From positions 1 through 41,101 of the forward strand of contig JAZQDW010000023.1 of assembly GCA_045546995.1 (NCBI GenBank): 41,101 nucleotides of DNA, written 5' to 3'. This document shows, piece by piece, positions 31,553-40,600 of this stretch. The notes beneath the pieces were generated by a model. It had not been told where the DNA came from. It ran no database searches and was given only the letters and a program-made list of their open reading frames with translations. Every line of letters starts with the position of its first letter. Within the stretch, counting starts at the first letter, position 1. Both the position numbers and the translations under genes were made by a program. The DNA comes from Firm-08 sp045546995. Lineage in GTDB: Bacteria; Bacillota; Clostridia; Oscillospirales; QAKW01.

Positions 31553-32413
31553 ATGTGGATCGCCGATCAATGGCAAGACTATAAATTATTGGATGCGACC
31601 GACGGGGAAAAGTTGGAGGATTGGAAGGGTCATATTCTCATCCGTCCCGATCCGCAGGCCATCTGGAAAACGCCCAAAGAGCATCCCGCTTGGCGGAGGG
31701 CGCACGCCCGATATTCCCGTTCCCACACCGGTGGCGGACATTGGGACGTCAGCGACCTGCCCGACAGCTGGAAGGTACGTTACCGCGATCTGACCTTTCA
31801 GGTAAAGCCTATGAATTTCAAGCATACCGGGCTGTTTCCCGAGCAGGCGGTCAATTGGGATTTTATGGCGGATAAAATCAAAGGAGCCGGTCGTAAGATC
31901 AAGGTGCTCAATCTGTTCGCATATACCGGCGGCGCCACTATGGCCTGCGCAAAGGCAGGGGCCGAGGTGGTGCACGTAGATGCGGCCAAGGGTATGGTTG
32001 CCTGGGCCAAGGAAAATGCTGTTTTGTGCGGCTTGAAAGAACACCCCATCCGCTATATCGTGGATGATTGTGTAAAATTTGTACAACGGGAGATCCGCCG
32101 CGGGAATCGTTATGACGGTATTGTGATGGATCCGCCGTCTTATGGCCGGGGGCCGGGCGGTGAGGTATGGAAGCTGGAGGAAAAGCTCTTTGATCTGATC
32201 GAACTGTGTCAGGGCGTTCTCAGCGATGATCCGCTGTTTTTCCTTGTTAATTCCTACTCGACGGGCCTGTCTGCTTCGGTTATGGCTTATATGGTTCATC
32301 AAACCGTCTGCCGCAATTTCGGCGGTCAGGTGGTGGCGGATGAGATCGGTCTGCAGGTGCAGGGGCAAAACATCGCTTTTCCTGCAGGCGCAACGGCAAG
32401 ATGGAGTAAGTAA
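31553..32413 (+). CDS. class I SAM-dependent methyltransferase, RlmI/RlmK-like
   Basis: A 286-residue methyltransferase of the PF10672/COG1092 type. The SAM-binding loop is VLNLFAYTGGATMACAKAGA (about residues 121-140), the acidic residue at the end of strand 2 is in VHVDAAKG, and the catalytic/binding motif IV is MDPPSYGRG. Relatives methylate 23S rRNA cytosine, but this protein lacks the N-terminal PUA domain that RlmI has, so the target may be another RNA. AAGGAG precedes ATG 31553. It follows ruvB by 18 bases and its stop overlaps ecfA1. Confidence 0.85.
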   Translation: MWIADQWQDYKLLDATDGEKLEDWKGHILIRPDPQAIWKTPKEHPAWRRAHARYSRSHTGGGHWDVSDLPDSWKVRYRDLTFQVKPMNFKHTGLFPEQAVNWDFMADKIKGAGRKIKVLNLFAYTGGATMACAKAGAEVVHVDAAKGMVAWAKENAVLCGLKEHPIRYIVDDCVKFVQREIRRGNRYDGIVMDPPSYGRGPGGEVWKLEEKLFDLIELCQGVLSDDPLFFLVNSYSTGLSASVMAYMVHQTVCRNFGGQVVADEIGLQVQGQNIAFPAGATARWSK

Positions 32414-33294
32414 TGGGAATTCTTGAAACCGAAAATTTAAAATTTGCCTATCCCGACGGTGAGGGCGGCCGGGAAGAGACGATACTGGATGGCGTGGATC
32501 TGTCCATCGAGCAGGGCTCTTTCGTGGCCATCCTCGGCCATAACGGTTGCGGTAAATCTACCCTCGCGAAGCATTTTAATGCCATTTTGTTGCCTTTGGG
32601 CGGCAGTGTACGTGCGTTGGGTATCGACACCACGGATGAAAAGCGGCTGTTGGAGTTGCGTAAAAACGTGGGTATGGTTTTCCAAAATCCGGATAATCAG
32701 ATTATCGCAACCGTGGTGGAGGAGGACGTGGCTTTCGCCCTGGAAAATCTGGGCATCCCGCACGAGGAAATGGACAAACGGGTCACCTGGGCGCTGGAAA
32801 CGGTGGATATGCTGGCCTATCGCGGTCACGCCCCGCATCTGCTGTCCGGTGGACAGAAACAACGGGTGGCCATTGCCGGCATTATTGCTATGCGACCGAA
32901 ATGCCTGATCCTCGACGAGCCGACGGCGATGTTGGACCCTAAGGGAAGAAAAGAGGTTATGGCGGCGCTTCAACGGCTGAATCGTGAATTCGGCATCACC
33001 GTGGTGCTGATCACTCATTATATGGATGAGGCGGTGCAGACCGACCGTGTGATCGTGATGAATGCAGGGCATATTCTGCTGGATGACACCCCCCGTGAAG
33101 TGTTTCAGAATATCGGTCTGCTGCAAAGCGTGGCATTGGACGTGCCCCAGTCTGCAGAGCTGATGTACGCCCTGCGTGAACAGAATGTAAAGGTTCCGTT
33201 GTCGGTGCTGACCGATGAGGAATGTGTTGAGGTACTTTCCGCATTGTTGGAGGGAAAATACGGTGATTATTCAGACCAAGGATCTGACACATAA
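32413..33294 (+). CDS. ecfA1: ECF transporter ATPase subunit A1
   Basis: A 293-residue ABC-type ATPase of an energy-coupling factor transporter. Walker A is GHNGCGKST, the Q-loop is VFQNPDNQ, the signature LSGGQKQR and Walker B CLILDEPTAMLD are in order, followed by the switch His in LITHYMDEA. The C-terminal 60 residues form the ECF-type dimer region. The gene overlaps the methyltransferase stop at its start and ecfA2 at its end by 32 bases. With ecfA2 and ecfT it makes the general energising unit for vitamin uptake. Confidence 0.95.
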   Translation: MGILETENLKFAYPDGEGGREETILDGVDLSIEQGSFVAILGHNGCGKSTLAKHFNAILLPLGGSVRALGIDTTDEKRLLELRKNVGMVFQNPDNQIIATVVEEDVAFALENLGIPHEEMDKRVTWALETVDMLAYRGHAPHLLSGGQKQRVAIAGIIAMRPKCLILDEPTAMLDPKGRKEVMAALQRLNREFGITVVLITHYMDEAVQTDRVIVMNAGHILLDDTPREVFQNIGLLQSVALDVPQSAELMYALREQNVKVPLSVLTDEECVEVLSALLEGKYGDYSDQGSDT

Positions 33295-34126
33295 ATATTC
33301 AACCGGCACACCTTTTGAAAAGGTGGCGTTGGATCATATAAATCTGGAGATCGAGCAAGGTGATTACGTGGGTATCATCGGGCATACCGGATCGGGTAAA
33401 TCTACGTTGATCTCTCATCTCAACGCCATTCTGCGCCCCACCGAGGGACAGATTTTGGTGGATGGGGTGGATTTGTGGAACTGCAGTAAGGCAGAGCGGA
33501 TCGCCACCCGTTTTAAGGTGGGCCTGGTGTTCCAGTATCCGGAATATCAGCTGTTCGAAGAAACGGTGTATAAGGATATTGCTTTCGGCCCGAAAAATAT
33601 GGGTCTGAAGGAGCAGGAGATCGACCGCCGCGTACGGGAGAGCTTGCGCTTTGTCGGTATGGATGAAGATTGTCTGGGCAAATCGCCCTTTGATCTCTCC
33701 GGCGGACAAAAAAGGAGAATCGCCATCGCCGGTGTGATGGCGCTGGAACCGAAGGTGTTGGTGCTGGACGAGCCGGCGGCTGGCCTGGATCCCAAGGGAC
33801 GGGATGAAATTCTGGCCCGCCTGCGGGAATATCATCGCACCACCGGCAGTACGGTGCTTTTGGTCTCTCATTCTATGGAGGATATTGCCAAAAACGCCCG
33901 TAGCGTTGTGGTGATGGATCACGGTAAGCTGAAAATGCACGCCCCGGTGGAGGAGGTCTTTGCACACGCTGACGAATTGACGGCGATGGGTCTTGATATT
34001 CCGCAGATCACAAAGGTGTTTTTGTCCTTGCGGCAAAAGGGCTTTAACGTCCGTTCGGATATATATACGGTGGAAGGCGCCCGTAGTGAAATATTGCGCT
34101 GCCTGAAAGAAGGTGGTCGGCGATGA
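33263..34126 (+). CDS. ecfA2: ECF transporter ATPase subunit A2
   Basis: A 287-residue second ATPase. I choose GTG 33263 (protein starts MIIQTKDLTHKYSTG) because GGAGGG lies 8 bases before it; this gives a 32-base overlap with ecfA1. Walker A is GHTGSGKST, Q-loop VFQYPEYQ, signature LSGGQKRR, Walker B VLVLDEPAAGLD, switch LVSHSMEDI. The two ATPases differ enough to be the normal A1/A2 pair. ATGA overlap links it with ecfT. Confidence 0.95.
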   Translation: MIIQTKDLTHKYSTGTPFEKVALDHINLEIEQGDYVGIIGHTGSGKSTLISHLNAILRPTEGQILVDGVDLWNCSKAERIATRFKVGLVFQYPEYQLFEETVYKDIAFGPKNMGLKEQEIDRRVRESLRFVGMDEDCLGKSPFDLSGGQKRRIAIAGVMALEPKVLVLDEPAAGLDPKGRDEILARLREYHRTTGSTVLLVSHSMEDIAKNARSVVVMDHGKLKMHAPVEEVFAHADELTAMGLDIPQITKVFLSLRQKGFNVRSDIYTVEGARSEILRCLKEGGRR

Positions 34127-34926
34127 TCAAGGATATTACCATCGGTCAGTACTTTCCGGGTAATTCGATCATACATCGTCTGGATCCCCGAACCAAGATT
34201 CTTTTGACGGTGGCTTACGTTGTCGGGCTGTTTCTGGCACAGCGAATGTTGGGACTGGCCGTTTCGGCAGTGTTGCTTGCCGTGGTGGTGCTGCTTTCCC
34301 GTATTCCGTTTAAAACCGTCCTTAAGGGTGTAAAGCCCTTGTTGTTTATTATTGTATTTACCGCCGTTTTTAATATCTTTTACGGCAAGGGAACACCGAT
34401 TTTTGAAACCGTCTCTTGGCTGCAATGGCTGACCTGGGGCGGTGTACGCAACGCCGTATTTATGGCGATACGTATCGTTTTGTTGGTGATCGGCACGTCC
34501 TTTATGACCTACACCACCTCACCGATTATGCTGACCGGCGCAATGGAAAACCTGCTTTCACCCCTGAAGGCGTTGAAGGTGCCGGTGCACGAGCTGAGTA
34601 TGATGATGACAATTGCTCTGCGCTTTATTCCCACTCTGGTGGATGAAACGGATAAAATCATCAACGCGCAAAAGGCAAGGGGTGCGGACTTTGAAACAGG
34701 AAATCTCTTGCGCCGCGCCAAGGCGTTGATACCGATTTTGGTGCCGTTGATGGTTTCTGCCTTCCGTCGTGCGGAGGAACTGGCGGATGCAATGGAATGC
34801 CGTTGCTATCACGGCGGTGACGACAGAACGAAATTTAAGGTATATCATTATTCGTGGCGGGATCTTTGGGCCGGCCTGGTGCTGGCCGCCGATATCGCTG
34901 TTATTGTGGGGATCAATTTACTGTAA
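34123..34926 (+). CDS. ecfT: ECF transporter transmembrane coupling protein T
   Basis: A 267-residue integral membrane protein with about five to six helices. The two short Arg motifs that contact the ATPases are visible: QKARGADFETG near residue 185 and AMECRCYHGG near residue 225. It opens with GNSIIHRLDPRTKI, the usual start of EcfT. Together with ecfA1 and ecfA2 it forms a module that can pair with different substrate-binding S proteins; no S gene is in this window, so this is likely a shared (group II) module. Confidence 0.95.
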   Translation: MIKDITIGQYFPGNSIIHRLDPRTKILLTVAYVVGLFLAQRMLGLAVSAVLLAVVVLLSRIPFKTVLKGVKPLLFIIVFTAVFNIFYGKGTPIFETVSWLQWLTWGGVRNAVFMAIRIVLLVIGTSFMTYTTSPIMLTGAMENLLSPLKALKVPVHELSMMMTIALRFIPTLVDETDKIINAQKARGADFETGNLLRRAKALIPILVPLMVSAFRRAEELADAMECRCYHGGDDRTKFKVYHYSWRDLWAGLVLAADIAVIVGINLL

Positions 34927-35684
34927 TGAGAAAGTTTTTGCTGACAATCAAATACATCGGTAAGGATTTCGTGGGTTGGCAGGTGCAAAAAAACGGCCTG
35001 TCAGTACAGCAATGCCTGCAGGATGCCTTGGAAACGTTGCTGGGGCATCGCCCCGACGTTACGGGCTGTAGCCGCACGGACAGCGGCGTGCACGCGCTTG
35101 GGTATTGCGCCACCTTTTCTTCCGCTACTGATAAACCGTGTCAGCGGATATTGATGGGGCTGAACGCCCTGCTGCCCGAATCGGTCAGCGTATGCGATTG
35201 CCGTGAGGTGGCGGCGGATTTTCATCCCCGCTACAGCGCTAAGGGAAAGGAATATATTTACCGTTTGTACGACGGTGCGGCGCCCGATCCGTTTTTGCGT
35301 GGGTTTGCCTGGCATTTCAGGGGACAGCTGGACGTTGAAAAAATGCAACGGGCCGCTCTTTTGCTGCAGGGGAAGCACGATTTTCGTTCCTTTATGGCCA
35401 GCGGCTCATCGGTGACCGACACGGTGCGTCAGCTCTATTATTTTCACGTCACTCGCGTGCAGGGACACCTCATCGAGGTGCGCGTATGCGGCGACGGGTT
35501 TTTATACAATATGGTTCGGATCCTTGTGGGCACGTTGGTGTCTGTGGGGCAGGGGAAACTGCAGGTGGAGGATATGCCGTCTGTTTTGGCGGCCAAAAAC
35601 CGTGACGCCGCCGGGCAGACCGCCCCTGCGGAAGGTCTGTATCTTCGCAAAGTTTTTTATGATTCTGTATCGGAGGAGGGATAA
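34926..35684 (+). CDS. truA: tRNA pseudouridine(38-40) synthase
   Basis: A 252-residue TruA that makes pseudouridine in the anticodon stem-loop of tRNAs. The catalytic aspartate is D52 in GCSRTDSGVHALGY, and the downstream YSAKGKEYIYRLYDG, DFRSFMASGS and GDGFLYNMVRILVGTL blocks are standard. The start codon overlaps the ecfT stop (TAATG). In Firmicutes truA commonly follows ecfA1-ecfA2-ecfT next to ribosomal protein genes, but here it is in a ruv-led operon instead. Confidence 0.96.
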   Translation: MRKFLLTIKYIGKDFVGWQVQKNGLSVQQCLQDALETLLGHRPDVTGCSRTDSGVHALGYCATFSSATDKPCQRILMGLNALLPESVSVCDCREVAADFHPRYSAKGKEYIYRLYDGAAPDPFLRGFAWHFRGQLDVEKMQRAALLLQGKHDFRSFMASGSSVTDTVRQLYYFHVTRVQGHLIEVRVCGDGFLYNMVRILVGTLVSVGQGKLQVEDMPSVLAAKNRDAAGQTAPAEGLYLRKVFYDSVSEEG

Positions 35685-35687
35685 TAT

Positions 35688-36905
35688 ATGGCACGCACCT
35701 ATGAACCGGGTCACGACTACGTCGAGCCGGAAGCGCAGGAAAGTGTTTTGGGAGATGGCTTTTTGGGTAAAACCAAATTCGTTTTGCGCTTTTCCAGATA
35801 TTTGTTGCTCTGCGTTTTCGTGTTGAGCATCGCCATTACCATTATGGTCAATCGTGACAGTATTAATATGGACAATCTTCGTCGCCTGTTTGCCAAAATT
35901 GACGTGGGTATTTCCTCCGACGATGCGGTGGACGGTAAGCAGATCGAGTTTGCGTTTGAGGAAGATGCGGCCGTGAGTTCTTTTAAGGACGGTCTTGCCT
36001 ATCTGACGCCTTCCCAGCTGACGATCATGGATAATCTGGGTACGGTGTTTATGTCCACCGAAACGGGATTCAGCAATCCTGAGTTGCTGACATCACCGCG
36101 TTATACCGTGGCCTATGATCGCGGCGGCAACGATCTGCTGGTAACCAATTCCTTTGCCGTAGTATTTGAAAAGAAACTGCCGGAAAAGATCTTGTATGCG
36201 ACCTTAAGTGAGGATCAATATCTCTCGGTCATCACCGCCGGCGGCAGATATAAAAATTCTTTGTACGTATATAACGCTTCCTTTGAGGAGATTTACGTCT
36301 GGCACAGCAACGACCGTTATTTGCTCAACGCCGCCGTTTCTCCCGACCGTAAGACGGTCGCTCTGGTCTGTTATAATGTGGTGGAGGCGGAAACAACGGC
36401 CGAACTGGTGGGTGTTCACCTGGACGAGGAAACCATCAGCTGGAGCGTCCCTCTGGCGGGATTACCGCTGGATATGTGCTATAAAAGCAATAATCTGATC
36501 GCTCTGCTGTATGACGACCGTCTGGATTTTGTTGACGGAAAAGGCGAGGCGGAGCATACTTATCAATTTGAGAAAAACTTTTTACAGGCTTTTTCTTTGG
36601 AACAGGATCATACGCTTTTGGTGCTCTCAGGCGGTAAATTGGGCGACGGCACGTTGTATGAGATCAACAACCGTGGTAAATCGGTATGTGAATTTGTGCC
36701 GGGCGGCCGTATCCGTTCGATGGACGTCCGCGGCAACAGCGTTGCCTTGCTGTCCGACGGTAAGGAGCAGATCTTTTCCGTATCGACAAAACGGGTGACC
36801 TATGAAAAAGCGGCGGACAGTAATATTCGAGCCATTGCTTTCGGCGGAAAAAAATGTCTGCTTGACATTTACAGCACGTACTGTGTGTATAATGAAATTG
36901 ATTAG
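35688..36905 (+). CDS. DUF5711-type membrane-anchored beta-propeller protein
   Basis: A 405-residue protein with a cytoplasmic N-terminus, one membrane helix (about 36-54, LLLCVFVLSIAITIMV) and an extracellular domain of repeating strands resembling a WD/YVTN-like propeller (AVSPDRKTVALVCYN, DHTLLVLSGGKL, MDVRGNSVALLSDG). This agrees with DUF5711. It begins 3 bases after truA and ends 12 bases before the cvpA-family gene. GGAGG precedes ATG 35688. Function unknown; its pairing with CvpA-type and PgsA genes suggests cell envelope work. Confidence 0.8.
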   Translation: MARTYEPGHDYVEPEAQESVLGDGFLGKTKFVLRFSRYLLLCVFVLSIAITIMVNRDSINMDNLRRLFAKIDVGISSDDAVDGKQIEFAFEEDAAVSSFKDGLAYLTPSQLTIMDNLGTVFMSTETGFSNPELLTSPRYTVAYDRGGNDLLVTNSFAVVFEKKLPEKILYATLSEDQYLSVITAGGRYKNSLYVYNASFEEIYVWHSNDRYLLNAAVSPDRKTVALVCYNVVEAETTAELVGVHLDEETISWSVPLAGLPLDMCYKSNNLIALLYDDRLDFVDGKGEAEHTYQFEKNFLQAFSLEQDHTLLVLSGGKLGDGTLYEINNRGKSVCEFVPGGRIRSMDVRGNSVALLSDGKEQIFSVSTKRVTYEKAADSNIRAIAFGGKKCLLDIYSTYCVYNEID

Positions 36906-36917
36906 GGGGTTGTGTTA

Positions 36918-37640
36918 ATGGGTGTTATTTGGGATATTATATTGCTTGCAATCATTGCGTTGTGTGCATTTCTGGCGTACCGTAAGGGCTTGATCGGCAC
37001 CTTGTTCGGCTTGCTCGGCACGGTTGTTGCCTTTGTCGGCGCCTGGATGCTCTCTAACCCGGTGGGTATTTGGATCGATCAAAGCTTTGTGCGCGCTCCG
37101 GTCCGTAATATGGTCCTGTCCACACTGTCCGGCTCTCCGGTGCTGAAATATGAGGAGGCATTGGCCAATCTGGACGTAGCCGCTCAAATCCGTTCCATGC
37201 CCGAGGCGTTGCAGTCACTGCTGTCCTCGGTGGGCATTTCCACGGAGGAGATCGTTGCCCACGCCTCTTCCATCAGCGGGAATACGCTGGAGGCGAAGAA
37301 CCAATTGATCGATAGTATAGTCAATCCCATTTCCGCAACAATAAGTACAGCGATTGCCTTCGTGGCGCTGTTTGTGGTGTTGCTGATCGCTTGCTCGCTG
37401 CTTTCAAAAGTGCTGACGGCGCTTTGCGGCCTGTTGCCCTTGGGCAAAAAGGTAAATGCCATCGGCGGTGCTATTTGCGGCGGTATTAAAGGATGTATCA
37501 TCGTTTTGGTCGTAACGGCCGTGCTGTGGGGTATCTCTTTGGGTTCACCCAAGGGCTTTTTTGGGCGTGAGGGCTTGGAAACGGCAGTGTTGACCCGCTC
37601 CATCATTGCGATCAATCCGATTTGCGATATTTTCAGATAA
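36918..37640 (+). CDS. CvpA-family membrane protein
   Basis: A 240-residue protein with four hydrophobic helices and a long loop between helices 2 and 3 (about residues 45-135). ATG 36918 is set by AGGGGG 9-14 bases before; an in-frame GTG at 36912 is too close to that site. The opening WDIILLAIIALCAFLAYRKGLIGTL and the late ALCGLLPLGKKVNAIGGAICG segment are typical of the CvpA/colicin V production family. Family members affect envelope integrity and purine-related secretion, but no activity is established. Confidence 0.83.
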   Translation: MGVIWDIILLAIIALCAFLAYRKGLIGTLFGLLGTVVAFVGAWMLSNPVGIWIDQSFVRAPVRNMVLSTLSGSPVLKYEEALANLDVAAQIRSMPEALQSLLSSVGISTEEIVAHASSISGNTLEAKNQLIDSIVNPISATISTAIAFVALFVVLLIACSLLSKVLTALCGLLPLGKKVNAIGGAICGGIKGCIIVLVVTAVLWGISLGSPKGFFGREGLETAVLTRSIIAINPICDIFR

Positions 37641-37665
37641 GGTTTTTAAAAGGAGTCTGGTTTGA

Positions 37666-38235
37666 ATGAATGTGCCGAATCTTTTGACAATCGCACGTTT
37701 GTTTATGGTCCCTTGTTTTGTATTATGTTACGTTAGGGGTAGTGAGCAAACGCTGCAATATGGCATATATTATGCTGCCGGCCTGTTTGTGTTGGCGGCA
37801 TTAACGGACGTTTTGGACGGATATATTGCTCGAAAATATAATCAAATAACGGATTTCGGAAAACTGGCCGACCCGTTGGCGGATAAAATGATGCAGGTGG
37901 CGGCCATTGCGTGCCTTGCCATCTACGAGAGAATTGCCGCTTGGATCTTTTACGTGTTCCTGATAAAGGAACTGTTGATGCTGTTTGGCAGCGCCCGTTT
38001 GCTGAAACGGTTTAAATTTGTGGTTTATTCCAAATGGAGTGGAAAAATTGCCACCGTGGTGCTGTTTATCTGTATCGTTTTGATCATTGTTTCGCCCGGC
38101 ATTTCCAAAATGACGGCAACGTATATGATGATCGTTTGCATCGTGCTGACGTTGGTGGCGCTGTTTAACTATCTTCAGATGTACGTAAACGTCAAGGAAA
38201 GCCGTCAGCAGAAAAAGGAAACCGTTGAGGAGTAA
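37666..38235 (+). CDS. pgsA: CDP-diacylglycerol--glycerol-3-phosphate 3-phosphatidyltransferase
   Basis: A 189-residue membrane enzyme of the CDP-alcohol phosphatidyltransferase family that makes phosphatidylglycerol phosphate. The complete motif D-x2-DG-x2-AR-x8-G-x3-D-x3-D is present with D48, D51, G52, A55, R56, G65, D69 and D73. About five membrane helices are seen. AAGGAGT precedes ATG 37666. PG is the substrate of LtaS-type enzymes, one of which is encoded at 22865. The C-terminus is short, highly charged and cytoplasmic. Another phosphatidyltransferase specificity cannot be fully excluded. Confidence 0.9.
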   Translation: MNVPNLLTIARLFMVPCFVLCYVRGSEQTLQYGIYYAAGLFVLAALTDVLDGYIARKYNQITDFGKLADPLADKMMQVAAIACLAIYERIAAWIFYVFLIKELLMLFGSARLLKRFKFVVYSKWSGKIATVVLFICIVLIIVSPGISKMTATYMMIVCIVLTLVALFNYLQMYVNVKESRQQKKETVEE

Positions 38236-38238
38236 TCT

Positions 38239-40500
38239 ATGCTTTGTAAAAAATGTAACAAACGCCCGGCGGTGGTCTTTGTATCCCGTATGGAAGGGGA
38301 TAAGACCATCAATGAGGGCTATTGCCTTCGCTGTGCCAAGGATTTGGGAATCCATCAGGTGGATCAATTGGTCAAACGCCTTGGTCTTACGGATGAAGAT
38401 ATGGACTTTATGAGTGATGAAATGAGCGCCGCTTTTCAGGAAATGGGCGGTATGGAGGATCTGGATGCTACCGACGTGCCTGCCGTACCGGATATGAGTG
38501 TTTTTCGTTCACTGTTCGGTAAGGGGAATGGCGCGGAAGGCGATAAGGAATCGCCTAAGCAGGAAAAGCGGGATAAGAAAGCGGCCAAAAAACGTAAGTT
38601 TTTGGAGCAATATGCCACCAATCTTAACCGTAAGGCAAGCGAAGGAAAACTGGATCCGGTGATCGGCCGACAGACCGAGATCGAGCGAATGATCCGTATT
38701 TTAAATCGCCGTACCAAAAACAATCCGGTGCTGATCGGTGAGCCCGGCGTCGGTAAGACCGCCGTGGCTAACGCACTGGCCCAGCGGATCGTCAGCGGGG
38801 AAGTGCCGGCAAAACTGCTGGATAAAGAGGTGTACCTGCTGGATTTGACCGCTTTGGTGGCCGGTACACAGTTCCGCGGTCAGTTTGAGGCGCGGATGAA
38901 AAGCCTGATCAGTGAGGTGGTCAGCGAGGGGAATATTATTCTCGTTATTGATGAGGTGCACAATCTGGTGGGCACCGGCGAGGGTGAAGGCAGTATGAAC
39001 GCCGCCAATATTCTCAAGCCGGCGTTGGCCAATGGCGAGATTCAGGTGATCGGCGCCACCACGTTGACCGAGTATCGTAAATATATTGAGAAAGATTCGG
39101 CGCTGGAACGCCGTTTTCAGCCCATTATTGTCAATGAGCCGTCCATCGAGGACACCATCGAGATCTTAAAAGGTCTGCGGGACGTATACGGCGCATATCA
39201 TCACGTCCATATTTCCGATGCGTTGCTGACGCAGGCGGCGGTGATGAGTGAACGGTATATTACCGACCGTTTTTTGCCGGATAAGGCCATCGATTTGATC
39301 GATGAGGCATCCAGTGGCGCCGCCATCGAAAACGTCAGTCAGAATCAAAAATTCAAGCTGCAGTTTGAACTGGCCGCTCTGCACCGTAAGCAGGAAACGC
39401 TGGAAACGGAAGACGAACAACAGCTTTTTGAACAAAAGGCCCTGCTGGACAGCGAGCAACGCCGTATCGAGCAACAGCTGGCGGAGCTTGCCGACGTCCC
39501 CGACGTGACCGAGCTGACCTTTGATCATATCGCCTACGTGCTGGAGCTGTGGACGGGCATTCCCGCCTCTAAAATCAAACAACAGGAGTTTGATAAGCTG
39601 AACGTACTGGGCGCCAATCTGCGGCAACGCATCATTGGTCAGGATGAGGCCATTGATGCCCTTACTGCCGCCATTAAACGGCGCAGGGTGGGCATCGGTT
39701 ATAACCGTTCTCCCATTTCTTTCATTTTCACCGGCCCCACCGGCGTGGGTAAAACCGAACTGGTGCGTCAACTGTCGCTGCAACTCTTTGATTCCACCGA
39801 AGCGTTGATTCGTGTGGATATGAGCGAATATATGGAAAAACACGCCGTATCCAAACTGATCGGCGCCCCTCCCGGCTACGTGGGATATGACGATGCGGGA
39901 CAGCTTACCGAGAAAATTCGTCGTAAGCCCTATAGCGTTATTCTGTTTGACGAGATCGAGAAGGCGCATCCCGACGTGCTGAATATTATGCTGCAGATGC
40001 TGGACGACGGCAAGCTGACCGACGCCCAGGGCAGACAGGTCAATTTTGAGAATACCATCATCGTGATGACCACCAACGCCTCCGCCGGTATGATGAATAC
40101 CACCGGCTTTAATCGGGATACGGAGGATTTGGAACGCGAAAAGGCGGTGAAGGCCTTGTTGACCTTCCTGCGGCCCGAGTTTGTCAATCGTATTGATGAG
40201 ATTATTCCTTTCCGAGCGCTGACCAAAGAGATCGTGACCCGGATCGCTACCATTATGCTGGGGGATCTTGCCCGTTCGCTTGCAGACCGCGAGATCGAGT
40301 TGACCTATACACCGCAGGCGCTTGAATACTTGGTGGATAAGGGGTTTGATCCCAAATTTGGCGCTCGCTCGCTCAAGCGTACCATCCAAAAGGAACTGGA
40401 GGATAAGGCGGCCGAGCAGATCATTGCAAACTTTGATAAAAAGCTTTCTGCAATGCACGCCGAGCTTGTGGATGGTGAATTGGTCGTTACGGTAGAGTAA
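38239..40500 (+). CDS. clpE: ClpE-like Hsp100 ATPase with N-terminal zinc finger
   Basis: A 753-residue double AAA+ unfoldase. It begins with a C4 zinc finger (C3, C6, C29, C32) instead of the double Clp_N domain of ClpC, as in ClpE. After an acidic linker (about 50-85) and a Lys-rich part, AAA-1 starts near 120 with Walker A GEPGVGKT at 167-174 and Walker B LVIDEVHNLVG. A middle UvrB/coiled segment (about 365-430) follows, then AAA-2 with GPTGVGKTE near 500 and Walker B ILFDEIEKAH. The loop TTGF may be the ClpP-binding tripeptide. It is last in the operon; no ctsR or mcsB is near. ClpE works with ClpP on damaged proteins. Confidence 0.88.
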   Translation: MLCKKCNKRPAVVFVSRMEGDKTINEGYCLRCAKDLGIHQVDQLVKRLGLTDEDMDFMSDEMSAAFQEMGGMEDLDATDVPAVPDMSVFRSLFGKGNGAEGDKESPKQEKRDKKAAKKRKFLEQYATNLNRKASEGKLDPVIGRQTEIERMIRILNRRTKNNPVLIGEPGVGKTAVANALAQRIVSGEVPAKLLDKEVYLLDLTALVAGTQFRGQFEARMKSLISEVVSEGNIILVIDEVHNLVGTGEGEGSMNAANILKPALANGEIQVIGATTLTEYRKYIEKDSALERRFQPIIVNEPSIEDTIEILKGLRDVYGAYHHVHISDALLTQAAVMSERYITDRFLPDKAIDLIDEASSGAAIENVSQNQKFKLQFELAALHRKQETLETEDEQQLFEQKALLDSEQRRIEQQLAELADVPDVTELTFDHIAYVLELWTGIPASKIKQQEFDKLNVLGANLRQRIIGQDEAIDALTAAIKRRRVGIGYNRSPISFIFTGPTGVGKTELVRQLSLQLFDSTEALIRVDMSEYMEKHAVSKLIGAPPGYVGYDDAGQLTEKIRRKPYSVILFDEIEKAHPDVLNIMLQMLDDGKLTDAQGRQVNFENTIIVMTTNASAGMMNTTGFNRDTEDLEREKAVKALLTFLRPEFVNRIDEIIPFRALTKEIVTRIATIMLGDLARSLADREIELTYTPQALEYLVDKGFDPKFGARSLKRTIQKELEDKAAEQIIANFDKKLSAMHAELVDGELVVTVE

Positions 40501-40506
40501 ACAAAA

Positions 40507-40546
40507 AACTTTTTCGGGAAGTTGGTTTCAACTTCCCGAAAAAGTT
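40507..40546. repeat. 18-bp perfect hairpin with a T-tract only on the minus strand
   Basis: AACTTTTTCGGGAAGTTG (40507-40524) pairs with CAACTTCCCGAAAAAGTT (40529-40546) around GTTT. On the plus strand it is followed by A's, not T's; on the minus strand it is followed by TTTTTTGT. It stands right after the clpE-like stop codon, 10 bases before the tRNA promoter. Confidence 0.85.
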
Positions 40547-40556
40547 AAAAAAATCC

Positions 40557-40585
40557 TTGACACCTTGGATCAATTGTGTTATTAT
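40557..40585 (+). promoter_or_regulatory. promoter of the tRNA cluster
   Basis: TTGACA (40557-40562) and TATTAT (40580-40585) with a 17-base spacer, 15 bases before the first tRNA. Confidence 0.8.
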
Positions 40586-40600
40586 ATTTTAGCATTCTGT

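Noticed and set aside
39166..40458. Minus-strand open frame of 430 codons inside the ClpE-like gene
   Set aside because: The plus-strand protein has unmistakable AAA+ motifs; the opposite frame has low-complexity composition and no ribosome site.
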